Part shown: in pieces, positions 12,974-25,454 of the stretch | Position numbering within the stretch: position 1 is the stretch's first letter | Layout of the letters: every line of letters begins with the position of its first letter | From: Ulva prolifera | Taxonomy: Eukaryota > Chlorophyta > Ulvophyceae > Ulvales > Ulvaceae | Assembly: GCA_023078555.1 (NCBI GenBank) | Contig: CM041197.1 | Coordinates: 372,001-436,000, forward strand | Length of the DNA stretch: 64,000 bases | Reading direction: 5' to 3' | Translations under genes and position numbers: made by a program | Notes under the pieces: model-generated | What the model saw: the letters and a program-made list of their open reading frames with translations, nothing else | What the model was told of the DNA's origin: nothing | Database searches by the model: none

Positions 12974-13877
12974 TAATGTGTAATGCATGCTGTGCGAACA
13001 GGGGAGCTTGTACCTAGCAATCGCAGGGGGCTTCCTGCAGTGCGTGTCCAATGCCATCATGCATGCAGTCTGGTGGTGATGGCATTACCCAATGGACAAC
13101 GTCGCAGACACATACTGGTGCCTGGGAGTTCCATGTATCGACAAAGATTGAAGGCGTCGATTGCAAGGGACGTCGGTCATACACTGTCAGTGCCGCTCAG
13201 GAATCGTGTACGTGGTTGCATTGTTCGCATGAGTGACGCTTCTCTGGCCACAACCTGGCTTGGAATCTACCTCTGTAAATCTTCGGTCGTCGTTCCTTTT
13301 CCTTGCAGGGCGCACTGTCGACTACGTATGGAGAGGTCTCGATGGACATGTGCCATGCCTATAGACATGCTACCTCGTCAGGACAGCATGTACATGCCAC
13401 TGCGAACGGGTGATTACGTGTGTGAGTACCTACCTGTATTCCTGTGCAGCCCACCAGCCCTGCATTGTTCTGATGGCACCGAACTCAAGTTCAGGCAACA
13501 ACTGCTTGGCCACTGCAGACTGCTACTCCTGAGACTATTGTGAGATAAGATTACAGCAGAATCAATGCTGGGTGGCGAATAGCACCAACACCCAACATAC
13601 ATGTATATTCTACATAATATAATGGTATACTCTGTGTACAATTGTATACTCTACACAACATAATGCGCGCAAACCTCTGCCCGACCAGGCGTGCTAAACC
13701 GCACAAGTCACCCCTCCCCTGAATAGTGGTAGCTACAATTGATGTATACGCGTCCCAAGATCCAGATTGCCGATCCGGCCTGGCGAACCATGCACGATTG
13801 ACACGGTTTTCATTTGTTGTACACCAGTGAAATGTTCTCAGACACACACGCGCCGTGACTGCGGATACCTGCGATAG
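12974..13877. other. No assignable gene
   Basis: Intergenic space between convergent loci 1 and 2. A long open frame at 12983-13543 shows no domain and no sister elsewhere in the window. The stretch 13600-13660 is AT-rich with repeated TATACTCT/ACATA motifs and could hold 3' ends of either gene. Confidence 0.3.
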
Positions 13878-16800
13878 CTAGTCACAAGCCCGGCATTCAT
13901 CACAGAGCCATCCCGGTGGCTCTGGCAACCGCAGTTCATACACCTCGATCTCAGGGATCGGGCCCGCAGGCAGCGTGTAGTCCACGTCGGTGCTCGACCG
14001 CTGAAGCGCCACCGCCCCCGTGTCGCACTCCACCGCCTTGCAGCGGCGGAACTCGCTTCGCACTGCGACGTAATGCATGCGGTATCCCGTGCCGCAGCCC
14101 CAAACCAATGCACCGTCGACGCGTACGTGGCCATGGGGGTGCACCACCACGCCGTCGTGGCCACACCCAATCACCTCCACATCCTCCATGCGCGCATGCG
14201 TCACTGCGCCCGTGTGGGCACACGCCGCCCCCGCCACAGTCGCCCCGCGATGTTCTGACAGCACCCGCACCGCGTCGCGCCGCGCTCGGTCCCCCCTCCG
14301 GCCACACACGCAGCACTCCGCTGCCAGGTCGCCACCCGAGTCGCCGACTTGAACTCCTACCTGGCACTCCACCACTTGACTCCCCTTCACACGTGCACTG
14401 GCGCCTCCGCGCAGGACAACCCCGTTGCAGCAATCTAGGACGTGGCAGCGGAGCAAGGACAGGTCAAGTGACGGCCCCTCGCCGCACACGCCGATATGGC
14501 CGCCGTCGACCTTCGAGTCCACGAGCTTGACCTCCGCCACAGTGTCTGGGGGAGGGTCGGCCGTGAGGCCGGTGCGCCCGGCGTCTATACACACGCGCTT
14601 CCCGCTGAAGACCCCCCCCTCGACACGGACTCCTGTGCCGGAGACTGACAGCTGGCAGTCCTGAGCTGCGAGTGACGCCCCCTTGCTGACCACAAGCCCG
14701 TGCGCGCCGCCACAAGAGATGACTGTTTCCAGAACACGCACAGATGACTGCATGTCGGCCTGGACAGACTCCCCGCGGAGCCCCTCCATGCTGCAGCTGC
14801 GGATCACGCATTCCGCCTGCTTCAATGTTTTCACACCGTGAAGCTTTGGACCCTCCCCGACTCCCACGAACGCGCATCCCTCGACTGTGAACACGCCCGT
14901 TCCCAGGACGCCCCAGGCACATTCCCCCGCAACTGTGAAACTGGTGCCGCTGATGACCACCCCGCCTTGCGAGGTCACCACGGCACTATGCACGTAGCCA
15001 ACAAACGTGCAGGCCGTCACAGAGCCTCGCTTGTGACCCCTGAATGCCACACCTGTCTCCGATTCACGAGAGTACCGGTCATTGCGCAAATCCGCCGGTG
15101 GCACGCTGCCGCGGTCTCGGCGCGGGCCTTTGAAGTCACAGCGTGTCATGTCCACCTCGCTGTGCCCAATCACCTCCATCGCAACCACGCAGTCGACAAA
15201 CTGTACCTCCTCCGCGGTGACGCCGCCATCTCGGCCGCGCTCGCTCTGGACCTCGAGCCCCAGCACGCAGCGCTCCACGCGCCCACCTCGCACCGTCGCG
15301 CGGCCGCCGATAAAAAAGTACCCTGCCCCGCCGGAGACTCAAACGTCTTCTGGCCGCGGCCCGCACTGTTGCGGCACCGTGGTCAGCACGTCACTCACGA
15401 TCGTGTCTACGGCATGCACGGTGGCCTCTGCCGCCATGACCCCGGATACACCGCCGTGCACGTGGCAGCGCAGGAGCCACGCCTCTGCCTCAATCGCCAC
15501 CGTGACCACGCCACGGGCTTCTGGCACGTTGAGGCCTCGCAGCTCGCAGTCACCACCGCAGACTCCTTAACCAAGCATGCTGTAGAGCTGCCTGCGTAGC
15601 AGCCGCCGATGAGGCTCACCTTCGCGCCCTCCTGCTCGGCGGCGAGACAGATGTGCTGGCTGTGGGCAATGCATTGCGTGAGCGTGGCCACGCTCGCGAA
15701 AACAGAATACACCGCCTCGCGAGATGCCTCGACCTCACAGCGATACATGTCCACCATGCTACCATCGGCCACTGCGACACCCCGTCCGCCCTGCTTAAAC
15801 ACTGAACTCTGCTCCAGCTGCATGCGTGCGTTGCCGAGCAGAGGCGACCCTGGAGACGGCTCTGTCACCCCGACCACCACAGCAGCGTCCTCGTCATCAG
15901 AGTCCGGCCCGTCATCGTCGCCGGCGCACAGCCCTTCTCCGACGCTGAGTCGACACGCGCGGCCGAGCGCTCTCGCGCCACGCATCAGCACGACGGTGGA
16001 GGTGGAGCCCCCTGTGACCACAGTACCGTGGAGTTCGATGGAGGTGGTACTGCCGATGCCGAGGGCGCCGGTGTGGAAGCCAGAGAGCACGCAGCTCCGC
16101 AGGAGGGCGCTTCCGCCGCGGGCGGCAATGCCGGTGCGCCCGCAGCCATCCTCCACTGCCCCGCTGAGTTCACAGCTGTCCAACGAGGCGTGGCTGCGCA
16201 GCCCATGCACGGTGACGGCGGCGCCACTGCGCCGCAGGAAGCAGGTGTGCACAGCGACCTCTGCACCTTGCTCCACCGCAACGCTGGTGAAGCAGCGCTG
16301 GAATGAGCATTCGACGATAGTGGCTGAGGTGGCGGCGCCGCTGGCGGTGAGGCCGGGGTGGCTGCTGAGGACGCGGCAGCGGCGCAGCGTGATGGTAGCG
16401 CCATGCACGGAGTACACTGAGGAGGACCGGAAGGTGCAGTTCTGGAAGGTTCCGCGGAATCGTGTTCCTGCGCACATGACGAGGCCACCTGCACCATGCA
16501 TGCGTGCTGACATATTGTGGAGGCAGTCGTTCGCAGCATGTGGTACACAAAGTCGGACGTCTAATGGAGGCAGCCGCAGGTGACGCGAGATTGTGGAAAG
16601 GTCATCAGTGCGTGGGTGGGCGAGAGGATCCAGCAACACGGATGCACGCATGCATGCAGCCCCAACAACTACACCACCCTACGACGAATACTCAACATTC
16701 CGACATCATTGAACAGATGTCTCAAGTCACTTTGGAGTGTGCTTTGGTACTCAGGACCAGTTTGACCAGACATCTCCACTGTTGCTGCATCGAAATGGCA

Positions 16801-18134
16801 ACGTGCAGACAAATAAACCGACCATCTTATGGAGTACTGCAATCCCATCGACAGCAGCCGCGGATTCTGCTCTACAAGAATGTGCTGGCAGCTCTGACAA
16901 GAGTATGCAGCCGCAATCGCACCTCTGAAGGTTGTGCCGTGGAAGTGTGCGCCGGCTCCAGCCAGCAGCAGCACCCCCCGCTCCGGCAGCTCGATGGTGC
17001 CCGCATGGACGGTACAGCCAGAGGTGGTCGCCTGCCACACCATGAACTTTCCCGCCCCCGAGGGCTGCCACAAGCGAGAGAACGGTGCAGGCTGCTGATT
17101 GCACTGCGTGCGCAGTGGCAGGTCCTGAGGGCCAAACTGCAGGTGGTGGGTGCGGGGAGAGGAGACGGCCGCCACGAAATCCTCGAGGGTCACGATGCTC
17201 ACACTGCTCTGCAAGTACACTACATCGTGAGGTACGGACCGGCAGTGAAATTTTTACAGTGGCTGCCTCTGGGGAGTGTTACAAACTACCAGCCAGACAT
17301 CAGCAGCCGAGCTGCTGTGATTTGCAGCGACTCGGAGGAGGTGTTCATGGCGTTGTGACAAGCTAGCTACTGATTCCCGATATGCTGAGTATGGTGGCAG
17401 TGACGCCATACATCGTTCATGTCAAGGTTCACCTAGTCCATGGTTGGTGTTCCCATGTGTTTCTTCAGAGTGTTCATGGCTGTTTCCTCGCTGTAAGCTG
17501 AAAGCAACCCATAGATGCTCACAGACCGCTTCACAGATGCATGCACAGCAACATGGAGCTATCATGCGCACATAGCGTACCTGTTCCGTATATAATCTTT
17601 TCGCTTTTAATTATGTCGTGTTATCTGCTACACAGCTGTTGTAAAGACGCGCTGGAAGGCATGCAACCGGCGGTAACTGAGACAAGCGAGCGTGTCGGCA
17701 ACAAGCCACGCTAGCATAATCACTTTCCAAGGCCCGCCAAGCAGAAATTCCAACATAATATGTGCTGCTGAGATACATAAGAGTGAAGCTAATGTGGTGC
17801 TCGCGCGCAGACCTGGGCGACTTCTCACGCGGATGATCTGGCGCACACGTGTTGACACTGGGCCAACAAAACAGCTGCTGTAACGCACCACGTACTTACG
17901 CTGAGGCTGTATCTGACGTAACTTGGTGCGTGCTGCGCCTGGCCAGGTTAGGTCCGCTGCTGGAACGTAGTCCCGGCATGCTGGGCCAAGCTGCAATGGA
18001 AGCACTGCAGCGCACGCGGAGCAGGTCTTCGCTGCTTCAACATCATCTAGATTGACTACTTGCCCGCAGCATGGTAGGCGGTAGGGAGTTGTCCCCGAAG
18101 ACGCCCACCACTCGATTGCTCCCGATCGCGACAT
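13878..18134 (-). pseudogene. RING-like/beta-helix protein, locus 2, with frameshift and in-frame stop
   Basis: Exons on the minus strand: exon 1 17892-18134 (MSRSGAIEWW, then YRLPCCGQ...CSACAAV zinc loop), exon 2 16923-17208 (LEDFVAAVSS, IELPERGVLLLAGAGAHF), exon 3 13878-16488 (GGLVMCAGTRF, beta-helix rungs). Exon 2 begins after TTGCAG in phase 0 and ends in phase 1, as in every sister. Exon 3 is closest to locus 1. A net frameshift near 15550 and an in-frame TGA at 15339-15341 break it; similarity to locus 1 continues in the appropriate frame on both sides. The C-terminal tail contains GPIPEIEV, shared in part with loci 3 and 4. Exon 1 also stays open past the splice site to a stop at 17628, adding two hydrophobic segments. 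The coding state is doubtful unless the lesions are sequencing errors. Confidence 0.7.
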
Positions 18135-19221
18135 GGGCGACGCTATAGTTGGAAAGCGTTTATGGGCGCATCAGCTGCTAATTGAACGCACAGAATATGC
18201 GATCTCTCTCCATTACAGCGAATGGGCTTTCAACAGGATTTGAACTGGCGTTGCGATATTTTCCAGGAACGTCGAGGCATGATGCACGACAATAGTACAG
18301 CAGAGAGCAAAGCATGCAGATTATTTGCTTTTGTACATGCTATTTCCTGCGGCGCGTCCATGCGGAATGATCAGTATCATGGCAATATTTTTTGTTTGCC
18401 GAGTATGCGCAAGGTGGTGCTGGCACAATGTGGCGCAGGTGGAACCCAGGGCTGACGTGGCACCATAGCTGTCAATCTAGTGCATGCACTCATCGTTGAG
18501 GCAGCCACAGGTGAGACAGTAGCTGCAACAGTGTGACAGTCTTAGACACCCTCGCGTACATCCTTTCCTGCTACGACCATCTTGCACTGCCAGCTAACTG
18601 TAGGCTTATCAGGTCACCACAGTAGTGACCTCGTTATACAAAGACCTGTTGATGTTGACAGCAGCATCATTTGCAAGCATCAAGTGGGGCCGCGTAGCAG
18701 CGAACACGCACATCGCCCCAACTCAATCTGCAGCCAGCCTGTAGGGAAGGCTCTGCACTGGAGTGTAGCACAGATTGCATCTTGGAGGCAAATAACATAA
18801 TGTCTTGATAACGACATGTGCCACACTCGCTGCATCCATGTGGTGGCTGCAATTGCAACCATGAAGTAAAAAAGGCACAGCAAACATCAGCTCAACAGAG
18901 TTCCCAATGCAATCGCTGTTACCGACATTCTAGCAACACACACAGGTCTACAATCTCAATCGTCACTGTCATCGGTGCCTACACCATCAAACGCCGGCCC
19001 CACGTGAAGCTGCTACCCTATCTCACGCTCAAATGCCCACAAGCCTGAGCAAGTGGCTACCAGACAACATACACGTCTCGTCTTCGCAAAGCTCTCCACA
19101 ATCAACACCAGCCTCGGCCATCACATGCCATCAGACACTGCTTCATTCATGTAATCTCACGAGTAATCTCACGAGTAATCTCACGAGCCATTGCAGGCGT
19201 CACGCCTCCACATGTCACCCG
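18135..19221. other. No assignable gene
   Basis: Lies between the start of locus 2 and the end of locus 3. Only short frames without domains are present. The one structured element is a 12-bp triplet repeat at 19152-19187. Confidence 0.35.
19152..19187. repeat. 12-bp tandem repeat, three units
   Basis: TAATCTCACGAG occurs three times head to tail without change, just downstream of locus 3. It is a small simple repeat with no evident function. Confidence 0.85.
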
Positions 19222-22200
19222 TCACAACACTACCACAGGCACAACCTCAATCTGCGGGATGGCCACCGCCGGCATGTCAGTGCCAACTCTCTCTGCCGCC
19301 GACGCCACATCACATCCGACGGCGCGGCACCCGGCAAACTCGCTGCGCTCCCCAATGTAAATCTCCTTGAACCCAACGTCACACCACTCAGCCGTCACCC
19401 TCTCCGCCGACACACGCCCATTCGGGTTCACAAACACCGCCTCGTCCCGGCACTGCGCCAGGTGGCAGTCGGCCATGCGGAGGCGCACCACCGCGCCGCG
19501 GTGAGCGCACAACTCGGCCCCCGGCCGCCCCCCGTCCCCGCCCCGAAGCACCTTGAACGCCTGCTTGAGAGCAGACACCCCCGAGGCCCCGCAGACACGG
19601 CAGCGAAGCATCAGGTCGTCGAAGCACTCCCCGACCATGACGGCCATGCGGCAGCGAGACACTCTGCAGTGCGTCACCCGCATGTTGCTCTGCCCGCCCA
19701 GCTGCATGCCCCAGGAGGCGCCTTCGATCCTGCACCGCCGTAGCGACCCCTCGACCGCGGTCTGCACGAGGACCCCTCCCCGGCCCCCAGACAGCACGCA
19801 ATCGGCGAGCTTGAGCGCCATCGGAGCCCGGGAGCCGTCTTGCTTGGTCAGAGTCGCCTGCAGCTGTATGTCCGTCGCCTCGAGCGTCACCCGCTTCGCG
19901 CTCAGCGACCCGCCCCCGCCCGTCAGCGACATCCCGACTTCAGCGCCAGAGACGCTGCAGTCCTGCACCGCCATGCATGCCTCGTTGTGGACCGAGAAGC
20001 CGAGACCACCACCGTCAACCTTCACATCGACCGCCGTCACTGAGCACCGGCCGGAAGCCGAGATCCCGCTGCCCACACCTGTGAAGCAGCAGCGGCGGAT
20101 CTCGCACTCTGAGCCGTCCAGTGCCACGACGGAGAAGGTGTCCTCCCCTGCAACGGCCTCGGCCACGCAGTCCTCGACGACGACCTTGCCCGACATCATG
20201 AAGCACATTTCGCGCTCCAACGACACCTTGAAGCTGCAGTGGGCGACCTTCACCTCCCGCGGCGACAGGTGGCGGACTCCGGACGGGTGGCCCTCGAAGC
20301 TGCAGTGGGCGACCGTGCCGAACGCCGTATCCCGGAACAACACGGCGACGCTGGCTTCCGGCGTGAAGCGGCGCTTGCGCATGTCTGCTGCGGCGCCGCA
20401 CTCGAGGCCCGGTCCCCTGAACTCGCACGCGGCGACGTGGACTTCAGCGCCGTGCCCGGCAAGGACGCCGACGCAGCAGTCCGTGCATTTGACCCCATCA
20501 ATAGATACGCAGGGCTCGCCGAACTGACCCTCCTGCGTCTCCACCCCGACCACGCACCGCTGCACGCTGCCACCCACCACCGTCAGACGTCCCCCTAGGG
20601 CTGCAAATCCAGCACCACCCTGGACCATGCCGCCCGTAGGGTCCTCCCGGGCCGGCATGACAACCCTGACGTCGCTCACAGTCATGTCGACAGCATGCAC
20701 GGTGCCACTAGAGCACAGCACGCCCATGACCCCGCCACGCACATGGCACCGCAGCAGCCGCGCACTGGCCGGCCCAAACACAGAGATCACCCCGCACGCG
20801 TTTGCCTCACCGCGGCCGCTGCGGAACTCGGACCCGACCGCTGTGAGCTTCGCGCCGTGATTCATCATGCACACGTTCATGCTGCCCATGTAGAGCCCGC
20901 CCTGGAGCCGCAGCTCGTCGTCCGGGCCGAAGGCCGACAGACAGCAGACCGGGCTGTCGCCACGGCAGTGCGACAAGGAGACGCGGCCGCCCCCGGCCGC
21001 CGTCCGCAGCACCTCTGCGGAGCACGTGAAGCGGCACAGCGTCGCTGCGACGGCCCCACAGCCGCCGGCGTGGATGCCCCGCGCCCCCACGGCCCAGCAG
21101 CGAACCTCGCAGCGCTCCGCCTGCATGCATGCGCCGCCGGCGCCCCCAAGCATCGTGCAGACGTCGAGACCGGTCCCAAAGGCCTCGGTGTCTGCGAGGC
21201 CGCCGCAGCGAAGCAAGGTTTCACGGACGAGCGCCCGCGCGTGGTCGCACAGCACGACTCCCTCGAAGGAGTTGGTCACCTCGATTTCTTGCAGCTCGAG
21301 TGAAGAGTCAAAGCCTCCACCGAACACGGCCACAGCGAAATGACTGAGTCTGCAGCGCATCAGCTGCGCTGATCCGCGGCGGACGGCCACTCCGGACTCG
21401 CCATCAATGCTTGCACCGGGAAGCGTGCGGTCGCCACTCACCACGCAGTCCTCCATCACGGCGTGGCTACAGGGGCCGGAGACCGTCACAGCGCTCGCCG
21501 ACAGCGCCGTGCGGGTGAGGTGGCAGCCGAGGGCTGACACAGCCGCGCCGCAATCGACGGCGATGCTGGTGCGGCAGTTGTGGATGGATGTCGCGGAGAG
21601 GGTGATGTAGGTGCCTTCGCCACTGGCGGTGATGCCGGGCTGGCTGTCGGCGATCCCACAGCCGCGGAAGGTGACGGCGGCGCCGTGGACGGCATACAGC
21701 GCGGTACCGCGGAAGGAACAGTCCTGAAAGGATCCGCAATGCTTTGCGCCAGCGCACATGACCACTCCACCTACGGGAGAAAGGTACATCAGTGCAGACA
21801 TGGCCGGAACGTCGGTGAGGTTTGTCTCATATGAATTGTTGTTAACAAGGGTGCATTCTGCTAAACTGTCGAAGCTGCCTACACGAACACAGGAGCAGAG
21901 CAACACATAGCAGGCTGGGGAAGGGTGCCACGAATGGCATGCCATGCTGTAGCACTACCTCATCTGCACCAGCGCCCAGCAGTGCCATGGCCACCAGAAC
22001 CAAGATACACAGCAGCAGCTAGAAGAGCGCACCCGTGAAGGTGGTGCCCTGAAAGTGCGCCCCGCGGCCTGTCAGCAACAGCACGCCCCGCTCCGAAAGC
22101 TCAATCGCGCCATCATGCACGGAGCAGCCATAGGTAGCTGCACGCCACACGTGGAAGGTACGATCGGGTGGCGGCCTCACTTGCAGCGGTGCGGTCCCGA

Positions 22201-22881
22201 GGGAGAGGTGGCTGCCTGGTGACGACGACATTGCGGCGACGAGGTCGTCCACATTGTCAATCACAGGGGAGGCCTGCATGCACGCCTCGGATGCATATGT
22301 CTGCCATAGGAGCACACCAGCGGCTGCCCGTTCCACCGTAAGTGTGACGGGATTGTTGATGTTACAACGCCTGCGAGACGGCTATTGGCATCATCGTGCA
22401 CGGGTTGGAGAAGCTGGCACAGCTGCGGCATGCACATGTCCACTCTTGCAGCTGGTGAGACGCAGAACAGCGCCACAGGCACTACCTGAGTCAGAGCAGG
22501 CAATATGACGTTGCTTCGAACTTACTGTGGCGTGTGCTGATTGGATCACGCGGGGTTGAGGGCAAGATGCACGAAGATGCAGCTGACGCAAACACTGCAT
22601 GAGAAACATGTGCAGAACAAGAAGAGAGACAGTATAAAGCCGCACACCTCAGTTTGACCTACCAATCGAAGGTGATTGGTTTTCGTGCACTCGGCCCAGG
22701 GCCAGGTCAACGTTTCTGAAGGCACATAGTCCCGACTCGGACGTCGCTGCAAGGGCGGAACATCTCCACAGACGGCGCACTGCACCTCAACAACATTCCG
22801 CCGCGAAATCTGGATAATGTGGCCACATGACGGCAGCCGGCATGGCACAGCCTTGCGTTCTCGCCACAGCTCATGCGACAT
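19222..22881 (-). CDS. RING-like zinc loop + right-handed beta-helix protein, locus 3 (intact)
   Basis: Three exons predicted: 22648-22881, 22033-22273 and 19222-21770. They sum to 3024 bases, 1007 residues plus stop, with no internal stop. Exon 1 (MSHELWRERK) carries C-x4-C-G-H and C-x2-C (PCRLPSCGHI, CAVCGD), then RDYVPSETLTWPW; this is one RING/U-box-like zinc site, not a full two-site RING. Its donor GAG/GTGTGC is in phase 0. Exon 2 follows GCATGCAG in phase 0 and holds VDDLVAAMSS and IELSERGVLLLTGRGAHF. Exon 3 starts GGVVMCAG and runs through many Gly/Val/Cys-rich rungs; the end reads IPQIEV. No signal peptide or membrane span is seen, so an intracellular protein is likely. Zinc domain plus beta-helix recalls the E3 subunit FBXO11, so substrate recognition for ubiquitylation is a guess. 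The exon 1 link rests on order and phase, not on transcripts. Confidence 0.75.
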
Positions 22882-23239
22882 TTGTAGTAGCCTACACAGG
22901 CTACTGCCTCGGAACCAGTCACGTCATAATATGAAAAATATCTAAACTCATGAATTGATCACGAGCCGTGGGGCAACATTCATTCTGCGCTGCTGCCAGG
23001 CTGTTCCTAGATGTACCACGTTGAGCACGGTTCTAAACGTGCAGCTGAGCAAGCTCAATCTGCTGCATTGTCGCCGACAAAGATTTGCGACAGTGAATGT
23101 AAGCGCTATGTCTGACGAGTATGACTGCGGCCGTGCTCGTAGAAAGCAAGCTCCAACTCCTGTGTTGACTGTGCGTCCTGTAGACACCCGGGTGGTGTCC
23201 AGAAGCGTCTCCCGGGGCGTTGTCATTACAGCACGATCT

Positions 23240-24465
23240 AATGGAGTACATGTGCCTGTGGGGGGTCTTTTGGGAATTTCTGGCGAGCCGCACACGAAGC
23301 GCCAGGGGCCTGGCCAGTTCGCGAGCAATTTCGTATTGTAATGTATGTTCCCAAGGCCTTGTTCGCCAGCCTCGATCAGCTCTATCGTCGGTAGGCTCGT
23401 GAAGCGATGGTGAAAAGTAGCTGGCGAGGCCTTGTAGGGCGCAAGCCGGAGCTAGCCGATCAAGTTCTAGCTTACTTGTCATATGTCACGAACACCTGCT
23501 GCTTCGCTACAGTGGAGCAGCCGATTTCAACCCTCGGCCAGGATTTTGCGGTGCAGTGAAGTCCGGCGAAAGGTATGCGACTTCGTTTCACGGCTGGCCA
23601 ATGCAACTGTAGTTTCCACAGTGTCATTGGAGGTGTGTGGCACCGTGGCGTGTACTAAGATCGATGTTCTGCCTGTCCGCTCGGTAGTCGTGGTCACTGT
23701 GTTCCTGGCCTACGGAGCGAGATGCCTGTCGCGCTTGGCGAGTCAAGCAGTACAATTATAATCTAATTAGAAGTAGCTTTGCAAGCCTGCGATGCCCATG
23801 GCTGCCTGTCTACGTACCTTCAGCTCACCCACCCAGCATGGCTCTCTGGCCCAGCCACTTGGCGAAGCCAGACGCCTAGCCAGTCTGCATGTGTGCAGCT
23901 TGAATAACATTTGATTCCACTGCAGGTCGCTGGAAACCTTTGGTGGACTCACTGTGGCTGTGACGGCCCTGCCTGGTATGGGCATGAAGTGTCGTGCACC
24001 ACAGATGCTTCTGTTCCGTGCCCCCAGGCCCGCCATTGGCACTTGTTGGACTATTGCATGCCGCTGCTGTATACATGCAACCGCAGTGAAGAGGTGCGTC
24101 TACAATGGTGGACCTATGGAGACCAATGGTGCGACAGTGGGAGAATTTCGATGTAGAGAACATACATCACTTGTACACATGCAAACCAAACTCCTATGCA
24201 TTTTGGAAATGAGGTTCACAAAATTGGACATGCAATGGAGCACACAATGGAAACATGCAATGGAACGAGCAATGGAACGCGCTGTGTTCTAGGCACCGCA
24301 AGCAATATTCAGATGCAAACTTCGTAAGTGGAATGCAATCACCTGAACAAGCGCCCATGTCATGCATCTGTGGTGTTTACAGGCTTTGTCTTCATTGGCA
24401 CCCAAGGTGGCAGTCGCTCGGTGCCAATAATGTAAGCCGGCATGCAAGGATCTCCCACAGCTAAT
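23240..24465 (+). repeat. Left arm of a diverged inverted duplication
   Basis: This stretch reappears in reverse at about 29420-30680. Matching blocks occur in the same order: TGGCGAGCCGC...CAGGGGCCTGGCCAG; GGCCTTGTAGGGCGCAAGCC; GAAGCAGCAGGT region with TCGCTACAGTGGAGCAG; CCTGTCCGCTCGGTAGTCGT; and GGCCCGCCATTGGCAC. A frame at 23483-23761 encodes a hydrophobic segment (VRSVVVVTVFLAYGARCL), but the partner arm has a TGA in the matching frame, so I do not call a gene. The origin could be an unclassified transposon present twice or a segmental duplication. Confidence 0.65.
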
Positions 24466-24511
24466 GTGTTTAAAGAGGCTTCAGGTCGGCGGGCCACATC
24501 TCAGGTGAACA

Positions 24512-25228
24512 CTAGGTCGACGTCCCTGGGAGCTTCCGCTTGCGGAACGTGGAACCCCGCCTTAACTCTTGTGTCTGGCCAATGTGTGCAGTCGGGGTGG
24601 GTAGGGGGCGTTTCTTACCGGTGCGGCTCGAAGTCCGGACGTCCATGGCGATGTAGTTGCCGCTACTGGCATCGGTCCGACCATCTTTCATGCTTGCGAG
24701 TGCATTTGCAGCAAGTTCAGTTTTGGAATTTACGGTCGGGTCTGGGCCTAGATCTCTAGCCAACAAGTCATACACGTCGGCCGAACTGTGGGCAGCTGCA
24801 GCAGCAGGGGCGATGGTGGCTGCAAGGTGTGGCTGCGCCAGCGGGGGGGGGGCGGCAACAGCTGCTGTGCACGAGGGCGGGCGTTGCTCAGGAGGGGGGG
24901 GCACAGCTGTTGCCGCTGAAGGCGGAGACTGCTCAAGAGCGGTGGGGGCCGCATCAGCCGCGGCTGCTAGAGGGGACTGCTGGAGGGGACTGCTCGAGAG
25001 GGGCGGGGTCCGCAGCTGCCACAGCTGCCACGGTTGTTGGAGGGGGATGCGTGTCCACAAAGGTCCAAAGCTCGAGATTCGGCTGGTTACAGTGACGTCT
25101 CCACATTGGGTGAGCAGTGCAGAATTGTGTTCACTGCCGAGCAGCAACAGCGGTACATCCGCACGCTGTGTGATCAAATTTCGCAGCACAGAAGCCACTG
25201 AATGGGCGGTGGCAGCTGTCCAATTCAA
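24512..25228 (-). CDS. Hypothetical protein, Ala/Pro-rich
   Basis: Uninterrupted frame of 238 codons with a non-repetitive N-terminal part (RNLITQRADVPLLLLGSEHN), a central Ala/Pro/Gln-rich run and a basic tail (RTGKKRPLPTPT, FRKRKLPGTS). A plausible 3' splice site, TTGGTAACCAG, lies just upstream near 25231, so it may be one exon of a larger gene. No family is recognised. GC-rich low-complexity DNA readily yields long open frames, so this call is weak. Confidence 0.25.
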   Translation of the reverse strand: MNWTAATAHSVASVLRNLITQRADVPLLLLGSEHNSALLTQCGDVTVTSRISSFGPLWTRIPLQQPWQLWQLRTPPLSSSPLQQSPLAAAADAAPTALEQSPPSAATAVPPPPEQRPPSCTAAVAAPPPLAQPHLAATIAPAAAAAHSSADVYDLLARDLGPDPTVNSKTELAANALASMKDGRTDASSGNYIAMDVRTSSRTGKKRPLPTPTAHIGQTQELRRGSTFRKRKLPGTST

Positions 25229-25454
25229 CGCCTGGTTACCAATGGTAACTCACCACAACTTTCTTTTGTGTAAAAATGGTTTGATCAGGTCGACTTGATC
25301 TGTTGAGTTGTAGTTTAGCAGCCCTCGTGCGGAAAGAACCCATGCAGGTCCACGTGACTGAAGCTATATGCCATGGAACAGTATCTGCGTGATGACTGCT
25401 CGACAGATTCATGTTGCTCAATATCTTCTATAGCGAGGCCACACACCATCAACG

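Noticed and set aside
12424..12983. Proline/histidine-rich proteins over the elements at 12429 and 42996
   Set aside because: The same frames recur at each element copy, including those in unrelated settings; they belong to the repeat, not to host genes.
23483..23761. Small membrane protein in the left arm of the inverted duplication
   Set aside because: The partner arm carries a TGA in the matching frame and no flanking exons were found, so coding status is unsupported.
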